Positions 46,770 through 57,387 of a DNA stretch of 64,000 nucleotides are shown piece after piece. Numbering within the stretch: position 1 is the stretch's first letter; each line of letters begins with the position of its first letter. The notes under the pieces are model-generated. The model was not told the DNA's origin, did not search any database, and was given only the letters and a program-made list of their open reading frames with translations. The DNA lies in NCBI RefSeq assembly GCF_002878395.1, contig NW_025851407.1, positions 1-64,000 on the forward strand. The letters run 5' to 3'. A program made the position numbers and the translations under genes. Source of the DNA: Capsicum annuum (taxonomy: Eukaryota; Streptophyta; Magnoliopsida; Solanales; Solanaceae).

Positions 46770-46829
46770 CTGCCGGTTGCTTAAGAGACGTGGCTTTCCC
46801 AACAGGTATCACTTAGGTAATGCCTTTGG
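46770..46829. repeat. 60-bp patch copied from the H/F LTR
   Basis: 57 of 60 bases are identical to 45991-46050 in the adjacent LTR of a different family. It replaces roughly 200 bp that the E LTR has at this place. Confidence 0.85.
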
Positions 46830-47202
46830 GAAACTATTCACCACGTAGCTATTTTAATAGCCAACAAACCTTAACCACCAATTATTTATCACTAACATTA
46901 TTCAATAAGTGAATCCTCATTTACTACTAGTTTTCCCGCTTACCAACTACTCTTGATGAATTATGTAAATAATATCCACCGCTAACCCTTAGTTATCATT
47001 AATCATTAACTACACCACTTTATATGTATTTAACACTAGTGGGCTACATCCGACATCCAAATACCAAATTACATCTACCTTACTCATATGGAGATATACC
47101 TAGACATACATAAGCTTAAAATTGCCATACATAGGGTTAGCCGGACTCGAATTGGTAGATGTATACATAGGCACATTGAATAATCATCCACCTGCCTTGG
47201 AG

Positions 47203-47364
47203 AGTATTCATATCATTATGATAACATTCTCCGGCCATGCTAGGTATCAATATCATCATCACGATCTCCTCTGGCCTTGTTGGGTATCAATATCATCATC
47301 ACAATCTCCCCCATCCTTGATGGGCAACAATTTAATCATCATGAACCCTTCATGCCTTGCCGGG
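47203..47364. repeat. 40-bp tandem repeat in the G LTR
   Basis: The anchor GGTATCAATATCATCATC or its variants recurs at 47243, 47283, 47323 and 47363, an exact 40-bp period. A2 is inserted within the last unit, and the host unit resumes as GGGTATACATATCATC at 59050. Confidence 0.8.
47360..47364. repeat. Target site duplication of A2, left copy (CCGGG)
   Basis: CCGGG against CTGGG at 59048-59052: four of five bases, with a CpG transition as the difference. The exact LTR edge is uncertain by a few bases because TG has become TA. Confidence 0.55.
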
Positions 47365-47760
47365 TAACAACGCACATGCAAGTGTACGTGGTCTTATCAA
47401 GTAGTAAAGTGGCTTCAATAAAGCCCAAGTATCGATCTCTCAAGGACTTGCATTCGCTGACTATCCAATTCTAGATCAATAATTGAGAAAAAGTAAACAA
47501 TACAGAGTTAGAATTTTAAACTAAAAAGAAACTAAACTAATGCAAAAAAGTAATGACTTAGGACAATCAATGGATAGAAGCCCACGGTTAAGGCTTACAA
47601 ATAATCATAATACATTATTGAATTTAATTCGTTAAATTGTTTATCTTGGTTGTTGATTCCTATGGTTAATCGTATGACCATGGTCTCCCAACCTCTAATC
47701 CTTCACCTAAGTTGAACGTTACAACTACATCATTTAGCGGGAATGTGATAATCCAATTAG

Positions 47761-47765
47761 GTTAT
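47761..47765. repeat. Target site duplication of B, left copy (GTTAT)
   Basis: GTTAT directly precedes TGATAAACGG; the partner is at 53571-53575. Confidence 0.92.
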
Positions 47766-48711
47766 TGATAAACGGTCAACTTGCACGTCAATTTAGTGCA
47801 AGGCGGTTGTCGTCAATATATTTATCCAACTTTGGAGTCGTTGTCGAATCCACAGAGAACAATGTGAGTGACGATTAAACTAATTTGAAATTAAAGCTAT
47901 AAGTTGAATTCAAATAAATAATACGAGAAGGTAAAATGGGGGGTTTTTGATGATCAAACAAATGTTAAAGTTTTAACTTGCTTTAGAACTCGAAGCCAGA
48001 ATTTCAATAGTTCAAATCAATGATAAATAAAAACTAGGATTGTAATCACTATGATTACTAATCCCATTAAATAATAACTGTAGCATTGGGTTCAAGATTT
48101 GTGGGAAACACCAGATTATCAGTTTCGACAGTTCATCTAAGTGTTTCTCAACCTACCTAGATATTGAACTCCCTAATTCTCTCAAACTTAGGGAAACATT
48201 ATATTCATACTGATTTTATATCAAGTTGATCAATCTTATTACAACATTAATCATTAGATGGGAGCTTAACCTTCCTAAATCCTTTTTGATAATTTGCTAC
48301 CTTTATTTCTCAGTTCGAGAAAATCAACATAAGGCAGGATTTATTTTTTGCAACCAATAAATAACAATCATAATAAAGAAATTATCAAGCTGTCCCCACA
48401 ATCTCTCAAACCGTAACCAACTATTAAATCCATTGGGGAATAATCATAGATCCCACAACCCTAGTTTTGGGTTTTAGTTCCACATGAGAAATAAAGTGAT
48501 AGCAACAATTATAATCATTATTAAAAGTAATTAAAAAGATGAAGTCTGAAGTTGATTCTCCTCTAAGTTCAATAGAAAATTCCCACAACCAAATCAAAGA
48601 GTTGAAAATTGAATTTTTAGTTAAGCCCCGAAGAGAGCTATACTCTTTTGGAATGAGTTCCAGCCATTTCAAGATGATTGAGATTATGAATGAAAACCGT
48701 AGATATTGTCC

Positions 48712-48719
48712 TTAAATAC
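48712..48719 (-). promoter_or_regulatory. TATA-like box of the B LTR
   Basis: Minus strand GGTATTTAAGGACAA, about 50 bp downstream of the 92-bp array. Weak on its own; supported by position. Confidence 0.4.
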
Positions 48720-48769
48720 CTCATCCTAATTATGGAAACAAAATCATAGATCACAGTTTCTTTTGTCGG

Positions 48770-49310
48770 ATATATGACGTCGTGGGTGATGGCTTATTAG
48801 GAGTGTGATGACTTATCAAGACTGTCGTTAGCTCCTCTTTACTTTTGACAATCTCTGCCTTAGGTTGACGATGAGGCGTGAAGGCTTATCAGAACTTTGA
48901 TGACTTATCACGAATGTTGTCAGATCTTTACTTTAATTTTTCAAGCACTGTCCAAGCCTGACAACAAGACTGATGGCTTATCATAACTCTGACGGCCTAT
49001 CACAGGTTGTCGTCACTTCTTCCAGCTGAATCTCATACACTGCCTAAGGCTAACGATGACTTTGATGACTTATTAGGACTTTGAGGAAATATAAGACAAT
49101 GTCGTCACTTCTTCACTTTAAATCTCATGTACTGCCTCAGGCTGACGGCATTCTCGACGACTTATCAAAATTGTGACGACTAATCAGAGATGTTGTCACA
49201 CTTCTGCTCCAACTTCCTCACATTGTCTATAGCTAACAATGACTCTGATAACTTATCACAAGGCCGACGACTTATCAGACAAGTCATCAGCTATACTTCC
49301 CTCTCTACTT
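48770..49310. repeat. 92-bp tandem array in the B 3' LTR
   Basis: An anchor of the form CACTGCCTAAGGCTGACGATG recurs near 48853, 48946, 49038, 49130 and 49220 (steps of 93, 92, 92 and 90). Each unit also carries GACGACTTATCAGA and GTCGTCACTTCTTC-type words. About five to six units, diverged from each other. Confidence 0.85.
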
Positions 49311-49477
49311 ACTCAGAAATCAACTCTTTTACTTCCATTATTGCTGGTTCTCTTGCATCTTGATTTTTACTACAATATCAAAGAGAAAAAAAAATCAAAA
49401 ATGACAATAGTTTCTTAAGACTTTGCAATTATTCTTAGTTAAAAGCCTCAAATGTGTTAGTATCTGCTCACACATCA

Positions 49478-49493
49478 ACACCCTCAACTTAAA
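49478..49493 (-). other. Polypurine tract of B
   Basis: Minus strand TTTTAAGTTGAGGGTGT directly before the 3' LTR. Confidence 0.75.
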
Positions 49494-51019
49494 ATAATTC
49501 CTTGTCCTCAAGAAACTAAAACACAACCAAGAGGATACAAAGTACATTCGGCAATCAACCATTTATATTATCTCAAAATATCTTCAGCATCTCCAAGGTC
49601 AATTAATTTTAAAAAAACAGCTGTGCATATTATTGAAGAACAACAATGCAACACACAGGATTCAAGATATGACATCAATTCAGCAATAACAACTATGCAT
49701 GTACCAAGATTACACTATCCAAAAAAGTTAGCAACTAGCAACGTAACCAGAGTTCCCTTACTACAAAGAAGTCTCATTCCACTTATATCAGACATCACAT
49801 ATGTAACCATGGGAACAATCAAAAGAAACTCACTCTTAGAATAAAGTTCTAATCAATGTATGACAAATACCATAGGCTTGCCCTTATTTTCATTACCAAG
49901 ATTTTCAGACTGGTCAGCTAGGATCTCTATAGGTCTTCTCTTTGGCTTATAATGTAGGCTAGTGGATGGTATGATACTCGATGATATTTAAAGTAACTAA
50001 GCCTCATTGACACTAAACTAGCTTCTGAGTCTCACTTATTAACCTTTTTTCTATTCTTTTCTTTTCTTGATCACACATATTCAGGATGGGTGCGATGTTT
50101 TCTACAATCACTCCTTTTTATCACAACTTTTCTTTTCTTGTTCTTTTCCACCGCACCCAACTTTTTATTATTTTCTTTTTTACCCTTCTTCATACTCACT
50201 TTACATCACGCACCCCTATGATAGCCACCCTCAACTTAGGCTATTTGCCTAAGTCAAAGTGCACAATGTCCAAGGAGGACCAGGGCCAAAACAGGGTCAT
50301 TGTGATACAAATAGGAAGGTGATAGGTATAATAAAAAGAATAGGCATTCATGCTCAAAATCAGGATTAAGGGATATTATTCACACATGAAAGGTTATTTA
50401 GGCTAAAAGTGGACTAATATAAACAATGGCTTATGATCCTTTCCTAACCGCTATCCTATGACCAAGGCAAGACCAATCGGGAAAGTTTTGGATTTAACAC
50501 ACAATGGGAACTTGGTAGTATCTCACACACACACGACATAAAGGTACATCACAGGCTACTACCCATTCGGTTCATGTAATTATTTAGCAATGGTTATTGT
50601 GTCACTAGTACTAATGCCATAACAAGATGCACAGTGGTCACACATAAATGCATATCACATAGTTACAAAGTAGACAATTGGAGAGGTATTTATCATTCCC
50701 TAAAAAACAATCAACAAAAATAGGTCAACTGCCGTAGATACTTATTTTTCTCCTAGTTAACCACAGTACATCACAAAATAAAACACAATACGCCTAAAAT
50801 GCCAGATCTACTATGAACAAAACTTTGGAGAAAAGAGGCACGACAACAAAAACCCCAAGAGGACATCAACACCCAAAAGTAGCCCACCCTCAACTTAAAA
50901 TCATGCAATGTCCCTAATGCGTCAAACCAAAATAAGAGAGTTATAAATATACCTGTGGCACCATGCGTGCAAAAATCTGATGTCAATCACATAATATGAA
51001 TACAAACAACAAAATACCA
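49494..51019 (-). other. B 3' untranslated region
   Basis: About 1.5 kb with no supportable gene. It includes a pyrimidine-rich plus-strand stretch (50040-50230). Second tracts ACCCTCAACTTA near 50227 and 50886 repeat the polypurine-tract-like word on the minus strand. Confidence 0.55.
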
Positions 51020-51067
51020 TGGGTTGCCTCCCAAGCAGCACCTGATTTAGTGTCGCGACACGACCCA
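51020..51067 (-). other. Conserved GGGAGGCAACCC module (B)
   Basis: Minus strand GTGTCGCGACACTAAATCAG, then GCTGCTTGGGAGGCAACCCA. GTGTCGCGACAC is a perfect 12-bp palindrome. TGGG and CCCA bracket AGGCAA, again a potential hairpin. Confidence 0.75.
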
Positions 51068-51500
51068 ACTTAGTTTTTTCCTCCACCTTGAGGATATGAA
51101 TTTTACCCCAAACTTAGAGTCCATCTTCTTGCCTCGATCATAGGGGGGTGGTACAAAACTTAAGAAGTTGAGTAATGGATTGAGCATGGTAAATCACTAG
51201 TCCTTAAAGTGAGGTGTGTTTTTATGTTTCTTGTCTAATGTAAAATCAAGAATATAGGATTCTTGTTCCTCATCTTTACACTGTTCTACTATTTGAAATA
51301 ATTCTACAGACAAGATATCATCTAAACATAATGCAGAAATTTACACTATCTACTACACATTTACTTTTATTCACCTTCTCAATGTCAGTCTGAAGATCAA
51401 GATGGCAATCGAGTGGCTGCGATTATTGTGTTTTCTCTACAAACTGGCTAATGTCCTCCTCATATTCTTTTTTTTTGTTTAGGCATTGTAGACATGGTGG
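51050..51500 (-). pseudogene. ORF end of B (gag-like accessory ORF)
   Basis: The minus strand at about 51170-51050 reads FVPPPYDRGKKMDSKFGVKF, ISSRWRKKLSWVVSRH and stop. A2 has the same protein end (VPPPYDRGKKMDA, KFISSR, RKKL) at about 56500-56400, so the two families share this ORF. Upstream codons to about 51500 are decayed. The function is unknown; it occupies the gag/ORF1 position. Confidence 0.55.
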
Positions 51501-51863
51501 CAGTGGTAACTCTTTCAGCTCTGCCTACAACTGTGCTTAATTCTCTAAAATTTGTTTCATCAATTTGTTCGTTTGAATCGTGATACATACATATCTTTAG
51601 AATGATTATTTGACCACAAGACAAGCACTAAGTTACAGTTTGTTCCCTAGTTAGAACAGTGTCCGCATCATATTGTGAAGGTCCCCCACAATAATAAGAC
51701 GAATCATCATCACTCAAAAAACCATTTTTCCGGGCTGATATCTCAAGAAAGGTGTGAGAAAAAATAAAAATAATATAAAAAAAAATAAACTAAACAAATA
51801 TTTACAAGTTTGAATTCAAGAAAGTAATCTAAAATTCCAAACCAACTCAATACGCAAAATTGT
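51501..51863 (-). other. B leader region
   Basis: Sequence between the primer site and the ORF remnant. No ORF; some resemblance to the A leader (for example CATCACTCAAAAACCAT near 51707 and the A region near 57220). Confidence 0.45.
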
Positions 51864-51881
51864 TCCCCGACAACGGCGACA
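51864..51881 (-). other. Primer binding site, tRNA-Asp type (B)
   Basis: Plus strand TCCCCGACAACGGCGACA matches the tRNA-Asp 3' end at 16 of 18 bases, four bases from the LTR. The best preserved primer site here. Confidence 0.9.
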
Positions 51882-51885
51882 TTTT

Positions 51886-53570
51886 TGATAAATGCTCAAC
51901 TTACACGTCAATTTAGTGCAAGATGGTCGTCGTTAATATATTTACCTAACTTTGGAGTCGGGGTCGAATCCACCGGGAATAATGTAAGTGGCGATTAAAC
52001 TAATTTGAAACTAAAGCTATAAGTTGAATTCAAACAAATGATACGAAAAGGTAAAATGAAGGGTTTTGATGATCAAACAAATGTTAAAGTTTTAACTTGC
52101 TTCAGAACTCAAAGCCAAAATTTCAATAGTTCAAATCAGTGATAAAGAAAAACTAGGGTTGTGATCACTATGATTACTAATCCCCTTTAAATAATAACTA
52201 TAGCATTGGGTTCTCATGACTTGCGGGAAACACGAGATTATCAGTTTCGATAGTCCATCTAAGTTTTTCTTAACCTACCTAGATGTTGAACTCCCTAATT
52301 CTCTCGAACTTAGGGAAACATTCTATTCATACTTATTTTATCTCAAGTTGATCAATCTGGTTACAACATTAATCATTAGATGGGAGCTTAACCTTTCCAA
52401 TCCTTGTTGATAATTTGCTACCTTTAGTTTATTCCTCAGTTCGAGCAAATAAACATAAGATGGGATTTATTATTTACAACCAATAAATAACAATCATAAC
52501 GTAAGAATTATCAAGATGTCCCCACAGTCACTCAAACCCTAACAATCTATTAAATCCATGGGGGAATAATCACTGACCCCACAATCCTAGTTGTGGGTTT
52601 TAGTTCCACATGAGAAAGAAAGAGATAGAAACAATTGTAATCATCGTTCAAAGTAATTTAACTTACAAAATATGAAGTATGAAATTGATTCTCTTCTAAG
52701 TTCAAGAGAAAATTCCCACAACCAAATCAAAGAGTTAAAAATTGAATTTTCAGTTAAGAGCCCCCAAAGAGAGGTAAAATCCTTTGGAATAAGTTCCAGC
52801 AGTTTCAAGATGATCAAGATTGTCCTTAATTACTTCAGCCTTATTATGGAAACAAAATAGCAGATCACAGTTTCTTTTCTAGGACGGATAACATCATAGG
52901 TGACAGCTTATCAGGACTGTCGTCAGCTCCTCTTCACTTTTGACAATCTCTGCCTTAGGTTGACGATAAGGCGTGATGGATTATCAAACCTTTGATGGAA
53001 TATCACGGATGTCGTTACATCTTCACTTCAATTTCTCAAGCACTGCCCAAGCCTGACAATGAGCCTGAAGGTTTATCATAACTCTAACAGCCTATCATAG
53101 GTTATCGTAACTTCTTTTAGCTAAATCTCATATATTACCTAAGGCTAACAATGACTTCAACGACTTGTCAGAACTTTGATGACATATCAGACAATGTCGT
53201 CGCTTCTTCACTTCAAATCTCATGTACTGTCTTTGGCTGACGGCATTCTCGACGACTTATCAGAATTGTGACAACTTATTAGAGATGTCGTCACACTTCT
53301 TCGTCAACTTTCTCACACTGTCTATAGCTGACAATGAATCTAATAACTTATCACAAGGCTGGCGACTTATCAGAAAAGTCATCATCTATACTTCCCCCTC
53401 TACTTGTTTAGAAATCAACTTTTTTACTTACGTTATTGCTGGTTCTCTTGCATCTTGAATTTTACTACAATATCAAAGAGAAAAAAATAAAAAACGACAA
53501 AAGGTGCTAAATAATTTGCAATTATTTTTAGTTAAAAACCTCAAATATGTTAGCATCTGCTCACACATCA
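51886..53570 (-). repeat. 5' LTR of B
   Basis: From TGATAAATGCTCAACTTACA to CTCACACATCA, followed by GTTAT. It carries its own copy of the 92-bp array (about 52880-53395; anchors near 52949, 53041, 53133, 53225 and 53316). Confidence 0.93.
52880..53395. repeat. 92-bp tandem array in the B 5' LTR
   Basis: Same unit and period as at 48770-49310, with the same number and order of units. Confidence 0.85.
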
Positions 53571-53575
53571 GTTAT
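53571..53575. repeat. Target site duplication of B, right copy (GTTAT)
   Basis: Identical to 47761-47765. Confidence 0.92.
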
Positions 53576-54705
53576 TACATCTAAGGGTGATCAGTTCTCA
53601 AAATAATTAAATTAAGAATAAACAAACAACTATAATGATAAGAAATTAAACAAAATTAATTCATAACAAAAGTAGTCATGATCTTGGCCTTAACCCTAGA
53701 AAACAAGTTTTAGCATTTCTTGGAAATATTCATCATCCAACCCCTTGGATAGATGATACAAGCCATAAAGAAACTTAATTAAAGAATGATAAAACCTAAA
53801 AAGAAGTTGTGGTAGCCTCCAATGCTCCAAGGTGTCCTAAAGTATGTAAAAATATGATATAACATGTTTTTATAGTATAGGAGAAATAAAAGTCTATGTT
53901 GGAGTTGAAAACTATCAGTTATTGAGCCCAGGAGTAGAGAGGGCATCGCTCTGGCTATAGCCCTGCTCCAGGCAAAGCTACGCCCTGGTTTGATCGCTGC
54001 TCCAGGCAAGTCGTCTGCTCCATATAGTCCTGGTTCACTGTATGGATTCCTTCTGAACACTTTTAAGTATTACACGTGCCCAAAGAAGTTTCCACGCACC
54101 TTCACTTTCTTGGATATTGAGGTGTCCAAATTGGCGTCTAGTAGCGTATTGTGCTTTCGTGATCCATTCCAAGCCTTTTTAAGTTGTTTCCACATGATTT
54201 GAAGCTTTTATATCCTTCATATATAATAATAATACATTCTAAAATAATACTATAATGTTAAAGACAATAATTTAGAGGTCAAAACAACACAACATCCAAT
54301 ACGACAAAATAGAAACACGAGCTAAGACTAGGCTTCATTAAAATTGATCTTTAGGTCATTGTTTTCACTCTTGACTTGATACAATTGACACTTGAACATT
54401 ACAATAAAGTTGTTTCACATATAAATACATAATAATAAACTTATAAACTCATTAAATAGATTATAACCCAACACGATAGACTAGACAAACTCCTAGCTCA
54501 AGATAGTCACATTAGTTTTCTTGGTTGAATTCTAAATGATCAATTTGAATCAAAACTCATGTGAAAACACCATTAAACCTTATACATGGACACTTAAATG
54601 CACATTTATATCATTATCAAAACATTAAGCACATGAATCATCCTTTAAACAAGGCTAAAAAGACTAGAATAGTGACACTAGAATGCATAAATACACCTAA
54701 CATCA

Positions 54706-54726
54706 CCACCCCACACTTAAAGCCTT
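54706..54726 (-). other. Polypurine tract of A2
   Basis: Minus strand CTTTAAGTGTGGGGTGG directly before the 3' LTR end TGATG. Confidence 0.8.
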
Positions 54727-56357
54727 GTTCATCCTCGAACAATTCTTAACTATAAGAATCATGAGCTGAAGAGACTCCATACTTCTACTGCATGCAAAAC
54801 TCTCAAGATAGTACTACAATGACTACATGGAATGCAAGATTACAACACTAGGCATGTTATACCTAATTGAAGGCTCAAGAATCCTACTCCAAAACATTCT
54901 AGCCTCAAGAATTGACTCCATACATGGAAAAATCATGCATATTGTTCAATATAAGACATCATACAAATCACCCACATTCATTAAACATGTGCCCTTAGAA
55001 CCAAGAGAGTTACCCATAAACACTAACAATAATGAAATTATCATAATGGGTATAAAAATCAAGTTACGCTCACTCTCACAAAGAAATTACAAATTTCACA
55101 TAATAAACCATCGGCTTGCCCTTAGTATAATTCTACACTAATATTTGAATGTAAACCTTAAGATCAATTAGGACTTTTCTAGATTTTAATGTAGTCTAAG
55201 GGACAGGTAGAAACTATTTTGGCCAAGAATAGTGACTAACCTCTCTAAGCACTTTAATACACTACATTATGCATTTAAAACGCATCTCAAATAACCAAAT
55301 TACATTTTTTTCATCCTCCCATATCTTTTGTTTTTTCCCCATCTCTTTTAAGCATTTTTATAAATACTTGGTGGATGCATAGCTTATTCCTTCAAGATTC
55401 AATTTTTCTTATTCTCTACAATCATGGGAATATTTCTAACACCATTTATATCACACACATCCACCATAAATTAAATATAACCACCAATAACTATTACCTT
55501 GGGGCATCAATTTCACCTTTTTCTTCTTTAATTTCATAAACTCCTTTTTCAATTTATTTTTTTAATAAAGCACTTAGGAGCGTTTTTGGATCAAATTATG
55601 GTCTATCAAAGAAAGGATTAGGCTACTTATGAGGTTACCAAAGAAAAGACTAAAGGCTCAACGGGGGTTAACTAGGATTAAGCACAAAGGTAGGACAAAT
55701 AGGATGTATAAAATAAGGCTATCAAAGAAATGCCTAAATGATCTCCTAGACACACATTTTTTATTTCACTTCACACACACAACAGGCAAGTTCCAGACAT
55801 CACATGTAACAAGAAATATACAAAAACCTTACATGCATATGGCACATGCTCAACTCAATAAGATCATCATAGACTATCAACCAAACAATAACATGAATTC
55901 AAATTTAAGCCAAAAAATACAAGAGCCACAAAAATGAACCTAAGAGTCTCAAAAGTAGAAATTCCCACAATCAACATGCTTTTACCAAACAAAATACTTG
56001 AATCATGCAATAAAAAATAGCACCAACTCAAATGTGTCACTTATTCCTATCCAATTTTTTTTTAAAATTTAGCCAAAATTTGGGAATTTTCCAACCACAT
56101 ACTTAAAAATCTACTTTGTCCTCAAAGTGAATTTAAAAGGTAGGAGATAGAAATACTCCCTAAGGCCTCTAGGCCTTGCTAGTAGCATCTTTTTGTATAA
56201 AGAATATCCATGGAGCCCCATACCCAGTCTTTGCCATGATTCTTAGCTCAAGTTTATGGTAATCAGACTTCCCATTAACCTGTGAATCAACAAAAAACAA
56301 AAACTACATGAAGTAAAAAAATAAACAAAGAAACTAAAAAGAAAACATACCTTAACT
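54727..56357 (-). other. A2 3' untranslated region
   Basis: About 1.6 kb, similar to A4 at 28377-30058. No supportable gene. Plus-strand ORFs at 54827 and 55629 are antisense to the element. Confidence 0.6.
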
Positions 56358-56410
56358 TGGGCTGCCTCCCAAGAAGCACCTAATTTAGTGTCGTGGTATG
56401 ACCCAATCAA
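56358..56410 (-). other. Conserved GGGAGGCAACCC module (A2)
   Basis: Minus strand CACGACACTAAATTAGGTGC, then TTCTTGGGAGGCAGCCCA. One change (AAC to AGC) from the other copies. Confidence 0.7.
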
Positions 56411-56881
56411 CTTTTTTCTCTACCTTGAGGATATAAATTTCATCCCTAACATCGCATCCATCTTCTTGCCTCGATCATAAGGAGGTGGTACAAATATTAA
56501 GAAACCAAATAATATGATATGCATGGTAAACCACTCGGCCTTACAGTGAGGTATGTTCTTATGTTGCTTATCTGGTGTAAAATAAAAAATATATGATTCT
56601 TGTTCCTCATCTTCTCACTCTTCTATTATTTTAAATAATTCCAAAGACAAGACATCATCTAACCATAATGTAGAAAAGTGCTTTGAATGGGGACCAACTA
56701 ATCCTACTTCAGAATTTACACAATCTACTACACACTCACTTTTGTTCACCTTCTCAACTTCAATCTCAAAAGAAAGATGACAATCTAGTGACTGTGAAGT
56801 GGTGGCATCTTTTGACATTTTCAACAATTTTAGTTTTCGAGTACTCAGACATCCTCTAATTGTCAGCAACTTTATGTGCAA
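56385..56881 (-). pseudogene. ORF1 remnant of A2
   Basis: The open minus stretch 56881-56615 reads KLKLLKMSKDATTSQSLDCH, CVVDCVNSEVGLVGPHSKHF and STLWLDDVLSLELFKIIEE. After frameshifts it goes on to VPPPYDRGKKMDA and KFISSR-RKKL (about 56500-56400), ending next to the module. The PHSKHFSTL block is echoed in D1 ORF1 as PHSTHFSTL (7488-7515), so three element families share parts of this ORF. No named domain is recognised. Confidence 0.5.
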
Positions 56882-57085
56882 TAGGTTAGGAAGTCAACTT
56901 TGCATCTACTTTCATCTTATTATCCAATTGATATACAGCCTTCTAATAGTTCTTCATGTCTACCATCAACTGTACTTGAGATGCTAAAATTTGTTTCAGC
57001 ATCTCTTCCATATTGCTAGTTGACTGATTTGGTTGGGCCTGTTGAAACTGCTGGTGGTGGTTATTCCATGATTGTGGATTATTTT
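56882..57085 (-). pseudogene. gag C-terminal fragment of A2
   Basis: The minus strand reads WNNHHQQFQQAQPNQSTSN, MEEMLKQILASQVQLMVDMK and AVYQLDNKMKVDAKLTS. The Gln-rich stretch followed by a heptad-like helix matches the Athila Gag tail. The N-terminal capsid part is missing: the leader and primer site follow within about 280 bp. Confidence 0.55.
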
Positions 57086-57363
57086 GCACCATTTAATTAT
57101 AGTTGTTTATATAATTTTGCCTTTCAGCATAGTCCACAAACATAACCGAATCAGGATTGACAGCATACATATCTTCAGAATGACCACTATGGCCATAAAC
57201 CATACACCATATAGAATCATCATTACTCAAAAACCATCTATCCCAGGCTGCCACATCATAAAGTATGATAAAAAGAAATATAAAACAAATAAAAAGAAAG
57301 TAAATAAAAATATTTACAACACAATACAAAAAACTAAAAATAAGATAGTTGCCTAATTACAAG
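57086..57363 (-). other. A2 leader region
   Basis: Sequence between primer site and gag fragment. The plus-strand ORF at 57072-57356 and its homologue at 120-365 are antisense to the element and are not supported as genes. Confidence 0.5.
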
Positions 57364-57381
57364 TCCCCAGTAACAACGCCA
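57364..57381 (-). other. Primer binding site, tRNA-Asp type (A2)
   Basis: Plus strand TCCCCAGTAACAACGCCA, decayed by G-to-A and C-to-T changes from the tRNA-Asp 3' end. Confidence 0.8.
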
Positions 57382-57387
57382 AAAACT

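Larger units (their letters stand above)
46216..47364 (-). repeat. G-family LTR, left part
   Basis: Starts TGTCACAACCTAATTCACAG, matching the outer end of the E LTRs. It continues to 47364, where A2 is inserted, and resumes at 59048. It contains a patch copied from the neighbouring LTR (46770-46829) and a 40-bp tandem tract (47203-47364). Confidence 0.75.
47766..49477 (-). repeat. 3' LTR of B
   Basis: From TGATAAACGGTCAACTTGC to CTCACACATCA. It is close to 51886-53570 along its length. It holds the 92-bp tandem array at 48770-49310 and, just downstream in minus sense, a TATTTAA box at 48712. Confidence 0.93.
47766..53570 (-). mobile_element. Non-autonomous LTR element B, nested in the A2 LTR
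   Basis: Total 5805 bp with LTRs of 1712 bp (47766-49477) and 1685 bp (51886-53570), a perfect 5-bp target duplication GTTAT, a tRNA-Asp primer site and a polypurine tract. The 2.4-kb interior has only the end of one ORF. It was mobilised by enzymes of another element, perhaps an Athila/Tat type, since the primer tRNA is shared. Confidence 0.93.
47365..54705 (-). repeat. 3' LTR of A2, interrupted by B
   Basis: Pieces 47365-47765 and 53576-54705 together give about 1.53 kb. About 200 bp present in A1 (about 832-1031) is missing at the B insertion point, a deletion that must predate B because B has an intact target duplication there. Confidence 0.8.

Noticed and set aside
48770..49310. Regular repeats that might be read as a CRISPR array
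   Set aside because: The units are 92 bp, contiguous, diverged and without unique spacers, and lie in both LTRs of a plant retrotransposon.
50040..50330. Overlapping plus-strand ORFs (50067-50252, 50086-50322) as a small membrane protein
   Set aside because: Antisense to B and made from a pyrimidine-rich stretch, which gives hydrophobic residues by composition; no start context or homologue.
51864..51881. tRNA-Asp-like sequence as a tRNA gene
   Set aside because: Only the last 18 bases of the tRNA are present and they sit next to an LTR; this is a primer binding site.
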